Under the pieces are notes generated by a model. That model searched no databases, was not told where the DNA came from, and was given only the letters and a program-made list of their open reading frames with translations. Positions 12,508 to 23,520 of a stretch of DNA of 64,000 nucleotides are shown piece by piece (the first letter of the stretch is position 1; every line of letters begins with the position of its first letter). The position numbers and the translations under genes are program-made. The stretch comes from Paragonimus westermani (lineage: Eukaryota > Platyhelminthes > Trematoda > Plagiorchiida > Troglotrematidae), in the NCBI GenBank assembly GCA_008508345.1, contig QNGE01001227.1:1-64000 (forward strand). The letters run 5' to 3'.

Positions 12508-12687
12508 TGTTGTAATTTAGATCTACGTTGTACTGCCAGCCCTGACACGTAGTCGGACCAGAGTAGAATTAGAACACGTGACGGCAATGGCGCATGGCCC
12601 TATCGAACACGAGTGAATGAGACATAGATAGGACAAGCAGTCACCCAATCGATTGCGTGGGTGACACGAGTGGATCGTTCGGGGTCG

Positions 12688-12719
<32 letters not shown>
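12508..12719 (-). repeat. 3' LTR of the Mag-type element (truncated by the gap)
   Basis: Aligned with 16,407-16,620, this copy shares the terminal TGTT, GCCCTGACACGT and a block around GAACACGTGACGGCAAT, then the run CGATTGCGTGGGTGACACGA against a near-identical stretch. Its GA microsatellite runs into the assembly gap, so the outer end is missing. Confidence 0.75.
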
Positions 12720-12873
12720 NNNNNNNNNNNNNNNNNNNNNNNNNNNNNNNNNNNNNNNNNNNNNNNNNNNNNNNNNNNNNNNNNNNNNNNNNNNNNNNNN
12801 NNNNNNNNNNNNNNNNNNNNNNNNNNNNNNNNNNNNNNNNNNNNNNNNNNNNNNNNNNNNNNNNNNNNNNNNN
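12691..12873. other. GA microsatellite followed by assembly gap
   Basis: A (GA)n run of about 28 bases (12,691-12,719) leads into 154 Ns (12,720-12,873). The gap probably reflects assembly failure in the dinucleotide repeat. Open frames reported across it are artefacts. Confidence 0.95.
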
Positions 12874-12882
12874 TTCGATTAC

Positions 12883-12929
12883 AACACTCCTGAGGAAGGC
12901 CACCCGAGGTGGTTGAAACGTAGAGTATT
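12883..12929 (+). ncRNA. Minimal hammerhead ribozyme (Penelope-like type)
   Basis: All parts of a type I hammerhead with minimal stem III are present. The core CTGAGGA (C3-A9, N7=G) is at 12,890-12,896 and GAAA at 12,915-12,918. Stem II pairs CCACC (12,900-12,904) with GGTGG (12,908-12,912) around loop CGA, plus an A-T and a G-T pair next to the core with one bulged G. Stem III is the 2-bp AC/GT with no loop (12,918-12,921), and the cleavage triplet is GTA, cut after 12,922. Stem I pairs AACACTC (12,883-12,889) with GAGTATT (12,923-12,929) with one mismatch. Such loopless stem-III hammerheads are known from Penelope-like elements and act best as dimers. Activity here is inferred. Confidence 0.72.
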
Positions 12930-12998
12930 ACAACTTGCTCGAAACGTTGTGTTATTCCCAATCTGTATATCAATAACATGTTAAACACGACGCCCAAA

Positions 12999-13590
12999 CT
13001 ATTCAACTTCATTCGTACTACATTTGGTGCGGATATCTTGGAACTTTTCCAGCTTTGTTTTCATCGGCACTGGAAACCGTTTCTTTAGTCCACTTTTCAC
13101 CGTTTGCACTGCACGTAACGCTAGCCCGTTGGACGCTGGATGATAAGGTGCCGTCCTAACGTGCCGAATCTCATTGTTTGCCACAAATGATTGAAATTCC
13201 TTGCTGGTAAACTTGGTGCCATTGTCAGATACGAGTCTGAGGAATACCGAATCTGCTGAAGCAATTTCGTAAACATGCAACGGTGATTTCTGATGTAGCA
13301 TTTGTTGCTGGATAAACTTCAATCCGCTTCGAATAAGTATCGATAAGTAATAAACACATCCTCTGCTCCATTGGGCCAAAATAGTCTATGTGAACACGCT
13401 CCCAAGGTTTATCCGGCCATCTCCAAGGGCTCAGTGGAACAAGAGGAGCATTCCTTTGAGTAGTTTGGCATGTTTCACAGCTACGAATCAATTATTCTAC
13501 ATCCCTGTCGAGGTTCGGTCACCACACGTAATTTCTAGCTAAGGCTGACTGACACCTGGATGACCGTCGTGTAAATTACTGAAGACATTT
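12999..13590 (-). pseudogene. Integrase of the Mag-type element
   Basis: On the minus strand the N-terminal zinc region reads ALARNYVW, a stop, PNLDRDVE, a stop, then LIRSCETCQTTQRNAP. The core has ERVHIDYFGPMEQR (first Asp, intact) and, after a frameshift near 13,225-13,260, LVSDNGTKFTSKEF (second Asp, intact) and YHPASNGLALRAVQT. In this clade the last block normally reads GLAERAVQT, so the catalytic Glu is replaced by Leu and the enzyme should be inactive. Two overlapping frames (13,491-13,225 and 13,379-12,999) carry the two halves. Confidence 0.85.
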
Positions 13591-13685
13591 CTTCGGAAAT
13601 GGGGTGGAATGATGATACTTGAACCCCAAAGTAAGCAACTCTCTTCCATGCTAAGTTTCATTCAGCGTCTGAAATAGGGTTCCAG

Positions 13686-14235
13686 TTAGTCCTCGCTACT
13701 CGTTGGCCAGCCCTGAGAAATAAATCGTTTAACTTTGGACAAAAGGAAATCCGGTTCTGTTCCTCGACTGATCTCTTTACTGGATACAGGATGCTTGTTC
13801 AGGTACTGCATCAAATGAATTGGTTTGGTAGGCTTCCACGGATTTTCCGGGGTGTCGCTCAAGGGCGTTTGACTGAAAGCATCCGCCACCTGATTTGATT
13901 TACCCGGAATATGGGAAATCTTGTGATTATAAGCCGACAGAAAAAGTAACCAACGTTGCATTCGCGGCGACGCCATCTGATTGATCCCTTTCGTTTCTCC
14001 TAGGAGAGACACCAGAAGCTTATGGCCCGAGAATATATCAAAGTTTCTTCCCCAAACATATTAGTGAAACTTTTTCACTGCAAACATTACAGCTAGAGCC
14101 TCTGTATCTAACTGTGCGTAGTTCTTTTCAGCTGGGGCTAAACTGCGAGAAACGAACGCGATTGGCTTCTCAGTTGAATCCTCCATCCTGTGACTTAGTA
14201 CAGCCTCGACCTCCTATGGAGAGGCGTCATAACAA
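13686..14235 (-). pseudogene. RNase H and connection region of the Mag-type element
   Basis: From about 14,235 downward the minus frames give EAVLSHRMEDSTEKPIAFVS and then APAEKNYAQLDTEALAVMF, followed in a second frame by GINQMASPRMQRWLLFL, HISHIPGKSNQVADAFSQTP. These are the standard gypsy RNase H blocks (GAVLSH, Y-ALEREALA, RWALFLSAY, GKxNxxADxLSR). A stop before 14,012 splits the domain. It ends in a linker of about 60 residues leading to the integrase zinc region. Confidence 0.8.
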
Positions 14236-14429
14236 GTAGTTCTGGGCTTATTTGAGCCATAATCCACCAATAAGTTAGAATGGCTCATCTCCTTTTTTAT
14301 AGTGTCAAATGTTCCTTAGATGACCAGTTCCATCAAACTTCTTTTCTCAATAAAGTATTGTGAGTCGCCTACGTTTCGGGTAACTGGGACCTCCCAAATC
14401 AGTCTGATTTTTTCCCGTATTGGGTGTAA

Positions 14430-15080
14430 TCAATACTTGTCCAACCGAAAACCGATATACTGAACATTATCGGCTAAGACTGCACATTTTTCTCTTTTTA
14501 ACTTCGGGCCATTTTTCTGTGAACGCTGTAATACCAACTCAATTGCTTCCAAATGTCCCTTATCCGAACGTCCGGAAACAAGAATGTCATCTAAGTAAGC
14601 ACACAGGCCGGAAATATATTTCATTAGGTGGTCAATAATGCGTTGGAAAATTGCCGGAGCCGAGTGGATGCCGAACGGCAAGCGATTATACTGAAATAAT
14701 CCCATGTATGTATTGATTGTAGTAAATTTCCTTGACTCTTGGTCAAGTTCGATTTGTGAATATGCATGGCTCATGTCCAGTTTGGAAAACTTCTCACCAC
14801 GACACAGTGTAGCATATAGATCCTCTATTTTTGGAATGGGGTAATGTTCCATGGTAGCGGCCTGGTTCACTGTCAGTTTGTAATCTCCGCATATTCGAAC
14901 GGAACAACCTGGTTTTTGAACTGGCACAATAGGGGCACGCTACGCTGAATGTCCGACAGAAGTGATTATTCCCTGTTTCTACAGAAGTTCGAGTTCAGCA
15001 TTGACTTTTGGTGGATAAAGAATTCCAGTGTACGAGCTTTATAAAATCTAGCAGGGATATCCTGCTCCATTACAGTAGTG
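14430..15080 (-). pseudogene. Reverse transcriptase of the Mag-type element
   Basis: The main open frame (14,927-14,430, 165 codons) contains VRICGDYKLTVNQA, HYPIPKIEDLYATL, FSKLDMSHAYSQIELD (first catalytic Asp), FQYNRLPFGIHSAPAIFQR and CAYLDDILVSGRS, where the YLDD box is intact. It ends with KREKCAVLADNVQYIGF. Upstream the same frame continues with stops through DIPARFYKARTLEFF to about 15,080. The core is the best-preserved catalytic domain in the window, but the upstream stops show that the polyprotein cannot be made. The wording is that of the Mag clade. Confidence 0.88.
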
Positions 15081-15082
15081 GC

Positions 15083-15460
15083 CTAAAAACCCTTCAGCCT
15101 CCCCAGCTCGTTTTCGTCGAACACAGACGAGAATTTCTGCAGGAATGCCGGAAGGCTGTTGTGACTATCCACTCGTCTGACAGACAGCAATAGATCTGGC
15201 ATGAGTTTAAGCCAATTTCGACCCAACAGATTTGGGCTCTCGTTATTTACGATGTATGCAGTTAAATTGAACGTTTTTATTCCATGTTTTACTTCCACAT
15301 TGCACGTACCCATAACATCGATCGCTTCTCCTGTGTACGATCGCAATGTGACAACAGCTGGAGCCAACGGAAGTGATTTTGGCAATATGCGCCTGTTAAT
15401 AGGTGTCACGGAAGCTCTTGTGTCAATCTCCAGGCAAACGTTGCGGCCTTCCACATTCAC
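15083..15460 (-). pseudogene. Aspartic protease of the Mag-type element (active site mutated)
   Basis: The open frame of 125 codons begins near the protease N-terminus (NVEGRNVCLEIDTRASVTPI). The catalytic triad reads D-T-R, where retropepsins need D-T-G; a single G to A change in GGA would explain it. The second hydrophobic block is LLGRNWLKLMPDL, as usual for this clade. The frame ends at LGRLKGF, just before the RT linker. The protein should be inactive. Confidence 0.8.
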
Positions 15461-15499
15461 ATCTACTGTATAATGGGTACTCTCGCAGGAAACGTGGCC

Positions 15500-16400
15500 G
15501 AGGTATGTGAAATCAAGTAGGAAATGGATTTTTCACGAGTTTCAATCGATCGTACAGCTCGAGTCTTAGGGCGGAAATCGGAAGGCTGCGCTTGTTTCGA
15601 ACGGCATACGCGTGCAATGCGGCCAATTTCCCCACAACTATGACATGTCGATTGTTTGTGAAGACAATCCTTGACAGCTTCATGTTTATCACCTCAAATA
15701 TAACACGTGAATGTTCGAATGGGATTCTTATTGCACTTGAGCGGAGACGTATGCCATGCAATCAGTTGTACATTATCTGGGGCCGAAGATGGCTAGTATA
15801 AGGTGAGCTGTTCTGCGATGTTCTCCCGTTGGCTCGCAATACAACATGTCCGATCCCAAGTTATTTTCGACTCTTCCTCGGACAACAGTTGCTCTCTGGT
15901 TTTCGTGTATTGGACTCCCACTAGTGAACACTGAATCGCCATAGCTTATTCAAATTTTGTGTGTACAACTTCATTATAACGACAATCAGGAATAGCTTGC
16001 TGGATATGGACAATAAAGTCACAAACATTCCCCCCCCCCGAACATTGACGAAGTTGGTGGAGATTCGTGCGGGCTGTGAACACGTGTTGGCGTAACCTTC
16101 ATAAATTATTTAGTGTCACCAGGGCATCCGGCAAGGACGTTCTGTCATACACACGGAGTGCGTCGAAAGGACGTTGACCCTCAGATCCTAGATGTTGTCT
16201 GAGTAATCTAATTTTTTTATGATTCCGCAAGGTGAATGTTGGGATTTAATGCTATGAGTTCTTCCAGATAATCCTCGAACGATTGTTTCCAACGCGTCCA
16301 CACTGATATGGACAGTTTTGAATCAACACCCTTCCAAAAGTAATCTAGGGGTGTGGATGAAATATTCATGGCTTTCGGATGAACTGTTTAATTCCTGTTC
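15500..16400 (-). pseudogene. Gag remains with paired CCHC zinc knuckles (Mag-type element)
   Basis: At about 15,720-15,600 the minus strand reads CYI-stop-GDKHEAVKDC followed eight residues later by CHSCGEIGRIARVC. These are two nucleocapsid knuckles of the C-X2-C-X4-H-X4-C type. The second Cys of the first knuckle is a TGA stop (from TGT or TGC) and the His of the second is Arg (CGC from CAC). Upstream, frames such as YRNEVVHTKFE-like stretches suggest capsid, but I could not define its start. An eleven-base C run lies at about 16,029-16,039. Confidence 0.6.
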
Positions 16401-16404
16401 GCCA
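16394..16404 (-). other. Candidate primer-binding site of the Mag-type element
   Basis: Reading on the minus strand from the LTR end at 16,407 (…AACA), the next bases are TT then TGGCGAACAGG. TGG complements a tRNA 3' CCA. I cannot name the tRNA with confidence. Confidence 0.45.
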
Positions 16405-16406
16405 AA

Positions 16407-16620
16407 TGTTACACATTAGAACCACGTCAAACTGTCAGCCCTGACACGTGACCGGCCCAAAATAGAATGAGAACACGTGACGGCAATAGCGCATAGCTTT
16501 ATCGAACACGAGTGAATGACATCATAATGATGATGAGACATATCCAGTCGATTGTGTGGGTAACACGATTGGAACGTTCGGGGCCGTTGTGAGTGTGTGT
16601 GTGAGAGAGACACGCGTGCA
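16407..16620 (-). repeat. 5' LTR of the Mag-type element
   Basis: Counterpart of 12,508-12,719. Differences include an inserted CATCATAATGATGATGAG-type stretch near 16,520-16,540 and a GT/GA low-complexity run near 16,590-16,610. The two LTRs have diverged clearly, so the insertion is old. The outer end may extend beyond 16,620. Confidence 0.75.
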
Positions 16621-18024
16621 CAGGTGATGTGCGGACAACGGTTTTTCGGTCGCTCTGGTGATTCTGAGAGTCATCCGAAATCCACTGATTCACTTGACTG
16701 TCTTTTGACAAAACACCAGTAACTAATGGCGTGGCTCATAGGAATCATAAACTGCTTGCGGTTGACAGTCCAGCGAACGTAACTGTACGGTGCAATGAAC
16801 TGCACGCCACTCACTATCAGGCTGGAACCATCAACGTATCGTCCCAGTGAGTGTTGCCACAGTGTGATCACTCACTCGTCCGTAGCATCCTTTTTTCAAT
16901 TATACTCAAAAAACTCAACCCTCACTTCTTGCTTTTCCTTCACAGTATGCACCAAGTATTTATTATTAATTGTCACATTCTACGGAGCTACCAGAGCAGT
17001 TGGAAGTACCAATGCGAACTACGACAATGAGCAGAGTCACAAATGTGTCATATCACGTCGTAACAATTAATGATTGATTGATGATTAAATGGTGTTTTTG
17101 TGAGAACGCTCCAGCAAACTGCAGCATACGCTGATTTCTCATGCATAACAGGACAGTGAACACATTTTTGAATCCGACTACACGGGATATGTGTTTACAA
17201 ACTAAAGAATATAGATCTAGTTCCAACGAAGCCAGTGGGGGAGTCACGGAGATCATCTGGGTTGGACTGTGATCAGTAATCATCGCATTGATGGGTGGGT
17301 GCGCAGACAAATATGTATATCCGGTGACTTTTGCGAGGGAAGTAAGAGGGCGACCAAGTGGACAGCAGCGTTCATCAATCTCGAATGTATGTCAATCGAG
17401 TAGAATATTGAAAATCCATACCTCATATAAGAGATGACATGATAACACTGTAGTCCATGCGTACGAAACCCGAGGCTATGCGAAGAGAAATTAAAATCAG
17501 TTTAATGATTCATGGTCAGGCGTATGTGGAATTTTCTAGATCAGAGTTAGGGCTCACATCAAGGATCTTAGATCACTCAAAATTTATCTAAACTCCCTTT
17601 GTCAATATACAGTACGTTCATTTTAATATTCTTTCAGTTTGCTATTTCACTGTCAGCAAATACGTACTTCTCCTGACTTCTTTTAATCCACTTTCTGGAC
17701 TTCATTCAACTGAAATGTTGCCCTTCATTTCACATGGTTCATAAGATACAGTCAGTAGAATAAAAAACGATGATTAGTTCACATGTAGACGAGAATTTTA
17801 TTTGGGGCTAATTTATAGTTTAAATGATATGTTTCGTTCTGTAAGTGCTTTGCTGTTTTCTGAAGAAACTAAATTGTAGTCCACACAATTTGTACAACAA
17901 CTGGTAAAATATTAAGTTTGGAAATTCGTTTTTCCAGTCAAAACCTACTTTGAAGAAAGACTTATCCTTTTCCAATATTCGTTTCCTTGATATTATGGAC
18001 AGTGAAGTGAAGCGCCACTTGTAG
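16621..18024. other. No identifiable feature
   Basis: The first part may still be LTR sequence of the Mag-type element. The rest is AT-rich and shows no domain or repeat I recognise. Confidence 0.4.
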
Positions 18025-18032
18025 TATTTAAG
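18025..18032 (+). promoter_or_regulatory. TATA-like box upstream of the candidate secreted-protein gene
   Basis: TATTTAAG lies 58 bases before the putative ATG at 18,090, a plausible distance for a short 5' UTR. Sequence-only guess. Confidence 0.3.
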
Positions 18033-18089
18033 CGCAAACAATCGTCTTACATGTTTCATGTTAGTCGTTGATAAGATTGGCATCGCAAC

Positions 18090-20833
18090 ATGAGGCGCCA
18101 TATTATCTGCGGTGCCTTGGTCGTTCTCATTCTCTCCATTATAAATGAAAAAGTTGCCAGTCATTGTGAGTTAAAATAATGTTAATTTTTTTCAAGTGGA
18201 TGCAACTAATTGTAGTTGTCTTGTTCAAAACTGTTTAATCAATAATCTTTTCTACTGCACTATTCTTTCCTTTAGGTGATCGTAAAATTTTCAATGAACT
18301 TAGAAGAATTCCGGAAGCGTTTACGACAGATGTTTGCTCCAAACACCATGAAGGATTCAACTGTCCGTCCGTATCGAACAACGGAATGATTTCACTAAAG
18401 GTCTATTGTAACACGCAGCAAAGAAGACTACGCTATGTCCTTATCCAAATAGCGAGACGGTGGGTTCAGGCCAGACTAACAAGAACCATGAACGTCCACT
18501 CTCCCTACTGCAAAGCGCAGCATGTAAGATGGGATCCAACCTATCCGAAATCATTCCCACAGTTCCGAAAAATCCTGAGTGGTCATGGTAAGTACTTCTG
18601 AAAGCATAGTGAGATATTTTTGTCATCTCAACCAACAGGTCATATGCATGTAGTTACAACATAAGGGCAGGCTATTTCTACTCGAATACCACTCTTATCT
18701 GCCCGTAACTTGTGCATTTAAATACAATTTCAGACAGCCCCCGTCTAACAGATTTAGCACAATCAGTTTTTGCGCTCATTACACCTGTTCAGTTGTGCAT
18801 ACACCGTCCACGATCCAGGGCTGAACATCGGACTCGTGAAGCAACCATGCTGACCACAAAAATAATAATCTACTAGTAAAAGCAAACGACTTGTCACTTC
18901 CAAGTCATTAACCATATTTGCTCACGAATACCGATTACTTAACTCATCTCAACATCTTAAGAAAACATAACACTCATCTTACTCCTTTCAATCCAACTCT
19001 TTCAGTACTCATCAGTAACCATAAATGATTTCACTGTTAGTTCATACCAGCTGAAAATTCTTGATTGCAAGGTGAATTAACTGAGCCAACCGGACAGTTA
19101 ATGTGTCTCTCCTTGAAATATTCGAACAACATCATTATTCACTAGACAACGTGGCTGTCACCCGTAGTATAAGGTCCGGGGCTCGTCACTCAATGTGGTT
19201 ACCTCATAAATACTTAAGTCACCTGTATACTCCTGGTCGTAACAATAGTAGGCACTATTGGTGTGTTCCATTCAGTGCGAAACTTGAAATCTTTGCCTCC
19301 TTTCGGAAAGGTTGGATGGATGGTCCATTCGAATAAGAAAGCTACGAGTGATTGTAGGTCATGTCTAGTTCGTTTCAATCCAGTTACCGACTACTCATCG
19401 GTAAGCCTTTTTTATTTGTTCTATGGTTGTATCATTCTACGTTATTAAAATCCATTAACCTCCAACTAAACAACCTTTCCATTTTTTCGACAGCCGGGGA
19501 CAGCGCTACAGGAATAGCAACTATATATGAGGATACAAAACACTTGAATATAGGTAACCTACTTGCTCAACACAGTTGACTTTGGTAGGACATCCGGTAA
19601 GTACTCGGCAGTCAGTTGCTCGTGAACTTAAGCAGTCAGGTTAACATATTGTTTTCTATTAAAACCGTCTCTATATCCTTACAGAGGTCAACTATACGAA
19701 CACCTATTTTCGTTATTCTCCTCAGGCATTTGTAATTGCATGGAGTATCTGCGAGATTTTTGCAAATAGCAATAACACCAAATAGGATAATGAAAATTAC
19801 CGAAGTAGGGTAAATCACGGTCTACTGGAAGTGGGTGTGAGTGTTGGTTAGTACGTGGGACTGTCATTGGTGAATGGTATGGCACACGCGTTCATCGATG
19901 TCAAATGCTTCACAATGGCTGGTACATCCAGTGGCACCGGCAAGCACCTGCCTCGTGGCAGCCACATGCAAAACTCATGCAATCGCCAACGCTCCCATCC
20001 TCTTCTAATAAGCTGCACTGAGCCCCACTTCTGCGGTTTTTAATGTTCTCTTCGACTTAGTGAAATCAACAACCAGTTGAGTTACATTAAGCTGACTAAA
20101 GTTGATCCTTTAGGATTCATTGAGCTGCAAGTTCCGAAGAATTTTGCGAAACAATCCATGATTGTTCCAACAGCCTCAGTAACTTCATAACATTGATTCC
20201 TGATGTTTCACTCTCACTGTAATGCTGGTTCAACACCAAAAAGCTGTTCATCCCACTCCAAATACTGTACAGTCGCATGTTTGCAGCTGTTTGGAAACCG
20301 AAATTTTTGTGTCAACGCCTGTTGGGTACCTGCCAGCCATTCATTAGACTTTCAGTTTTCTGCCCATTCATAAATACGATTCCATTTGACGGACGATGAC
20401 TGCAAGATATCACTCTTGGTGAGGTCAAGTATTGAGCACAGTCAATTAATGCTATCCACATGAACTATGATATTGATCATTTTCTCACAGTATAAAATCA
20501 CTATTCATTTCTTGAGCATAACATTCTGCAAGTTGCATGTTTTTCCAGAACTATTTGACTTTCCGGTTTCACTGTACCACTTTATTTTACACTTCAGGCA
20601 ATTAATTACGCGTCTGTTTTCGGATAACAATAAACTATATCGGAATTCTTCTCTCCTCGTGATATTTAGTGGGAAGTTCGGGAAGAGCGTCTTCTGCTCA
20701 ACTTCTCAAGTTCATTTAAATCAAAGGCAGCTGTAAGTCGGGGTTAACAAAACTAACGTTCTGTTCCATTCGCTGCAGACTGGCAGATATTCAGTTGACG
20801 AAACTAATAGCCATGCAATATACCCAGCAGTGA
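18090..20833 (+). CDS. Candidate five-exon gene for a secreted cysteine-containing protein of unknown family
   Basis: Proposed exons are 18,090-18,165, 18,276-18,587, 19,494-19,553, 20,549-20,732 and 20,779-20,833 (TGA). Every intron starts GT and ends AG. Donors are GTGAGT, GTAAGT, GTAACC and GTAAGT, and phases match throughout (1, 1, 1, 2). Exon 1 encodes a signal peptide (MRRH, then CGALVVLILSII, cleavage near VAS-H). The 228-residue product has six cysteines after the signal (26, 46, 55, 70, 104, 199), a basic middle with QRRLRYVLIQIARRW and no domain I recognise. Exon 3 is a 60-base symmetric exon and intron 4 only 46 bases, reminiscent of flatworm micro-exon genes. Exons 1-2 are the firmest. 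Exons 3-5 were chosen among alternatives: 18,734-18,876 also fits in phase as a terminal exon, giving 176 residues. Confidence 0.45.
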
Positions 20834-23520
20834 AACCGTTGGCAAACGGTGAGTAGATAGTGTGGTGATCAAATTAGAACAAAGGAAACCATCATGGGAT
20901 TAAATGTTGGTCAACCGTAATGTTAACCCTCTGACTGGTCTGTGATTGTTATAAACGTAACGGGCGTTGTGGGAAAGAACTCGTTCAAAAGCGAACACAC
21001 TCGTAGGCTTTAAGGGTCGTTAGCTACTACAGTAAATAATCATCCGCAAACACATCTCAAGGAATAAGGAAAAAATAAGAACGAACATATTCGCATAATT
21101 AAAACAAATCGGAAATACACAACGATGACGGTGTCCACCTGAAAGTACGTTATGAAAAAGCCAAATTGTCTCTACAGTATTGTACTTAGCTTCAATTTGA
21201 TCAAGTTCTTTTCAGCTGTAGAGTACTGGTAGATATTGGGCGAATGTTTGAAGTGTCTAGTAGCGACAGTCACTCAAAGTTGTACCGGAATTCACCTATA
21301 TGTGAACGTTGATTATCACTATCTCAAGTTAAGGACTTGCTTTGCGCACCACACGAAGTGATTATTCAACGGTTTTCGATGATAACCAATGATCTCAGCT
21401 GTATTGCCAAATAATTTATGACGACACGAGTGAGAAACAACGGGTTTTCGAACAGATTAAAAAATAAGCAACTTGAGCAGAATTCTCTCTTGTTAGGGCG
21501 CCTTCCTGCTAAATACTATAAACACTGTAGTGATTCAAGTGGTAACCATTTTTTCGTGAGGAAACCATGCTGACAATTGCCCTAGTGACCTCCTGTTTAG
21601 CGCAACAGGTTCCAAGTTATGATGATACTGTTCAAATGAGCCATATTGATATATGGTATTTCAAGGATTTTTTAGCGTTAAGGACGTCTATTTCATAATA
21701 AAGCATGCTAGCTTCAACGTTTTGATTAGGTCAGTGGTTATTAATTCCGGTTAATTTTCAGTTTTGCCTGTATCATACAACGGTCTCCGGATCATTCGGC
21801 AGGGCACTTCAATTGTTGTTTAACCACACTTTGAATTGCTTATGAACAGTAGGGGATTTTAAATTATCTGAGCAGAACATCACTCATATATGGTCCTGAA
21901 TGTCATATTTCCACGGAGGGTCCGTCGAGAAACTAAGCGCTATGCCCCACAACCGTCAGTAGTGCATTCCCTTGTCACGGCTTGGAGTTAACTCATAGCT
22001 AACCATTCATCAAGCAAGTGTCAACCATCAGGTCGCTGACTGTAAATTAAACAAGACCACCCTGTCTTGTGTAAACGCTCCGGTACAGTGTCTCGTGAGT
22101 CATGCTCATTCTATTGTATCATTTCGATAGGAGTCACGGTAGTCGTCCTATTAAGTACAGCTGACGTGCCCACGAACTTCTCGTCAAGTGGAAATCAGAG
22201 AAACCTTTGAATTCGTCAAGTGGTAACTTTGATCTTTGATGAATGGTAGACCGTAGTAGTTTTTACAGATGGAAAGCCATTCCCAGTTGATCGCATTTTG
22301 CGTAGTCTCATGGATTTTTCATTAACTCCTTCCAAAAGATGTATAATAGTCGAGTTTCGTTCTTGTTAGAAACAGACATCAGCGTATAACCTTACCACAT
22401 TCAGAATTTGAACTCCGGGCGCGTACCCCCTCGAAACAGTTTGGTTGTTGAGTTTACGGGACTAAAAAACCTGTGACCAATTGTGAATGAATTTGACTGT
22501 ATAACATACTGAATTGTATCCTTTGTGTGCGATAGTTTAGTCTAATCATAGCAAGTCAACGAAACTAAGACCCATAATGCGCATTACGCAGGTTGTGTTG
22601 ATTTATCCCAAGCATGTCTAATGATGACCACATTAAACAAAACATCAAAATCGGTGGCTTCTAACATTTCGTTTACTCTACAACGCGCCCCGGTGTGGAC
22701 TCCTCAGCTTCTGATGAACGAGTTCCAGCGTATTTTCTCATAGACAATCTTCATAGATCCACTAAACTACAGTCATATTCTTCAATAAAAACATATGAAG
22801 TAAAACGTCCAACAGACATACACAAATACATGTTATTCCACTTTTCTCCGGTTCTAATTCAGTATTTTCCGAATGGCTGAAGAACCGTGAATAACAGCAT
22901 TGGCACAGAAGACGATTCAAACTAACTGAAGTTGCGGATATAAGCATAAGGAACGATAAGTATAAAAAGGACTACAGAAGTCTGTGAACGTGTTTTAAGC
23001 GAAGAAACTGCTGGCTCTCGAATGGTGAAACCATTAATTTAATTGAGACTGCGAAGCGAAAAAATGCCACACTTAAACGGTCGTTCTATGACTTTGAATC
23101 CGTCTGGAACCTTAAAACAAAAACCCACGAAATAGTGGTAAACAGCGGCAAAAGTCACGAGAGGTAGTCATATACGGACGACTCGGTATCTTAAGATGCC
23201 ATTCAGTGAGTGTCGAATAATGACCTAATGCAAGTCAGAAGTACTTCCTCATCTCTTTTCCTCATTGACATACACGGTATCTAAAAATCCTCAAATCAGT
23301 TAGCAGTTTTTATTTTCGGTGCAAACTGTGGAAACAGATTGCACCTGTTTGCTCACTTACGAGAATGTGACGTGGGTCTGCATGAGTGTATGTAAACTAA
23401 CTTTTGTTTGAAACAGCCCGAAGGTCACGTAAATACTAGGGTTTTGTGTGCCCTGGATGAGATGTACGGGTGTTATCTTGTGCAGGTTCAGTGAGGCGCT
23501 AGTTAACACTTTGGTTTCAC
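20834..23520. other. No identifiable feature
   Basis: No domain or repeat recognised. The stretch following the candidate gene has no clear AATAAA close to its stop codon; other exons could be hidden here. Confidence 0.4.

Larger units (their letters stand above)
12508..16620 (-). mobile_element. Ty3/gypsy retrotransposon, Mag-type, minus strand
   Basis: Sequences at 12,508-12,719 and 16,407-16,620 are similar (both begin TGTT and share GCCCTGACACG and GAACACGTGACGGCAAT), and they enclose gag zinc knuckle, protease, RT, RNase H and integrase in that order on the minus strand. The RT and integrase wording (CGDYKLTVNQA, YLDDILVSG, HPASNGLA) is that of the Mag clade (K02A2.6-like elements). The element is nearly full length but dead: the protease has DTR instead of DTG, the first zinc knuckle has a stop, and the integrase glutamate is lost. 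LTR ends beyond 12,719 and 16,620 are not resolved because of a gap and low-complexity sequence. Confidence 0.85.

Noticed and set aside
12523..13012. Open frames crossing the N run at 12,720-12,873
   Set aside because: They are created by undefined bases and the GA repeat.
17820..18164. 114-codon minus-strand frame overlapping exon 1 of the candidate secreted gene
   Set aside because: AT-rich, low-complexity composition without motif; the plus strand has signal peptide, donor and a longer consistent gene model.
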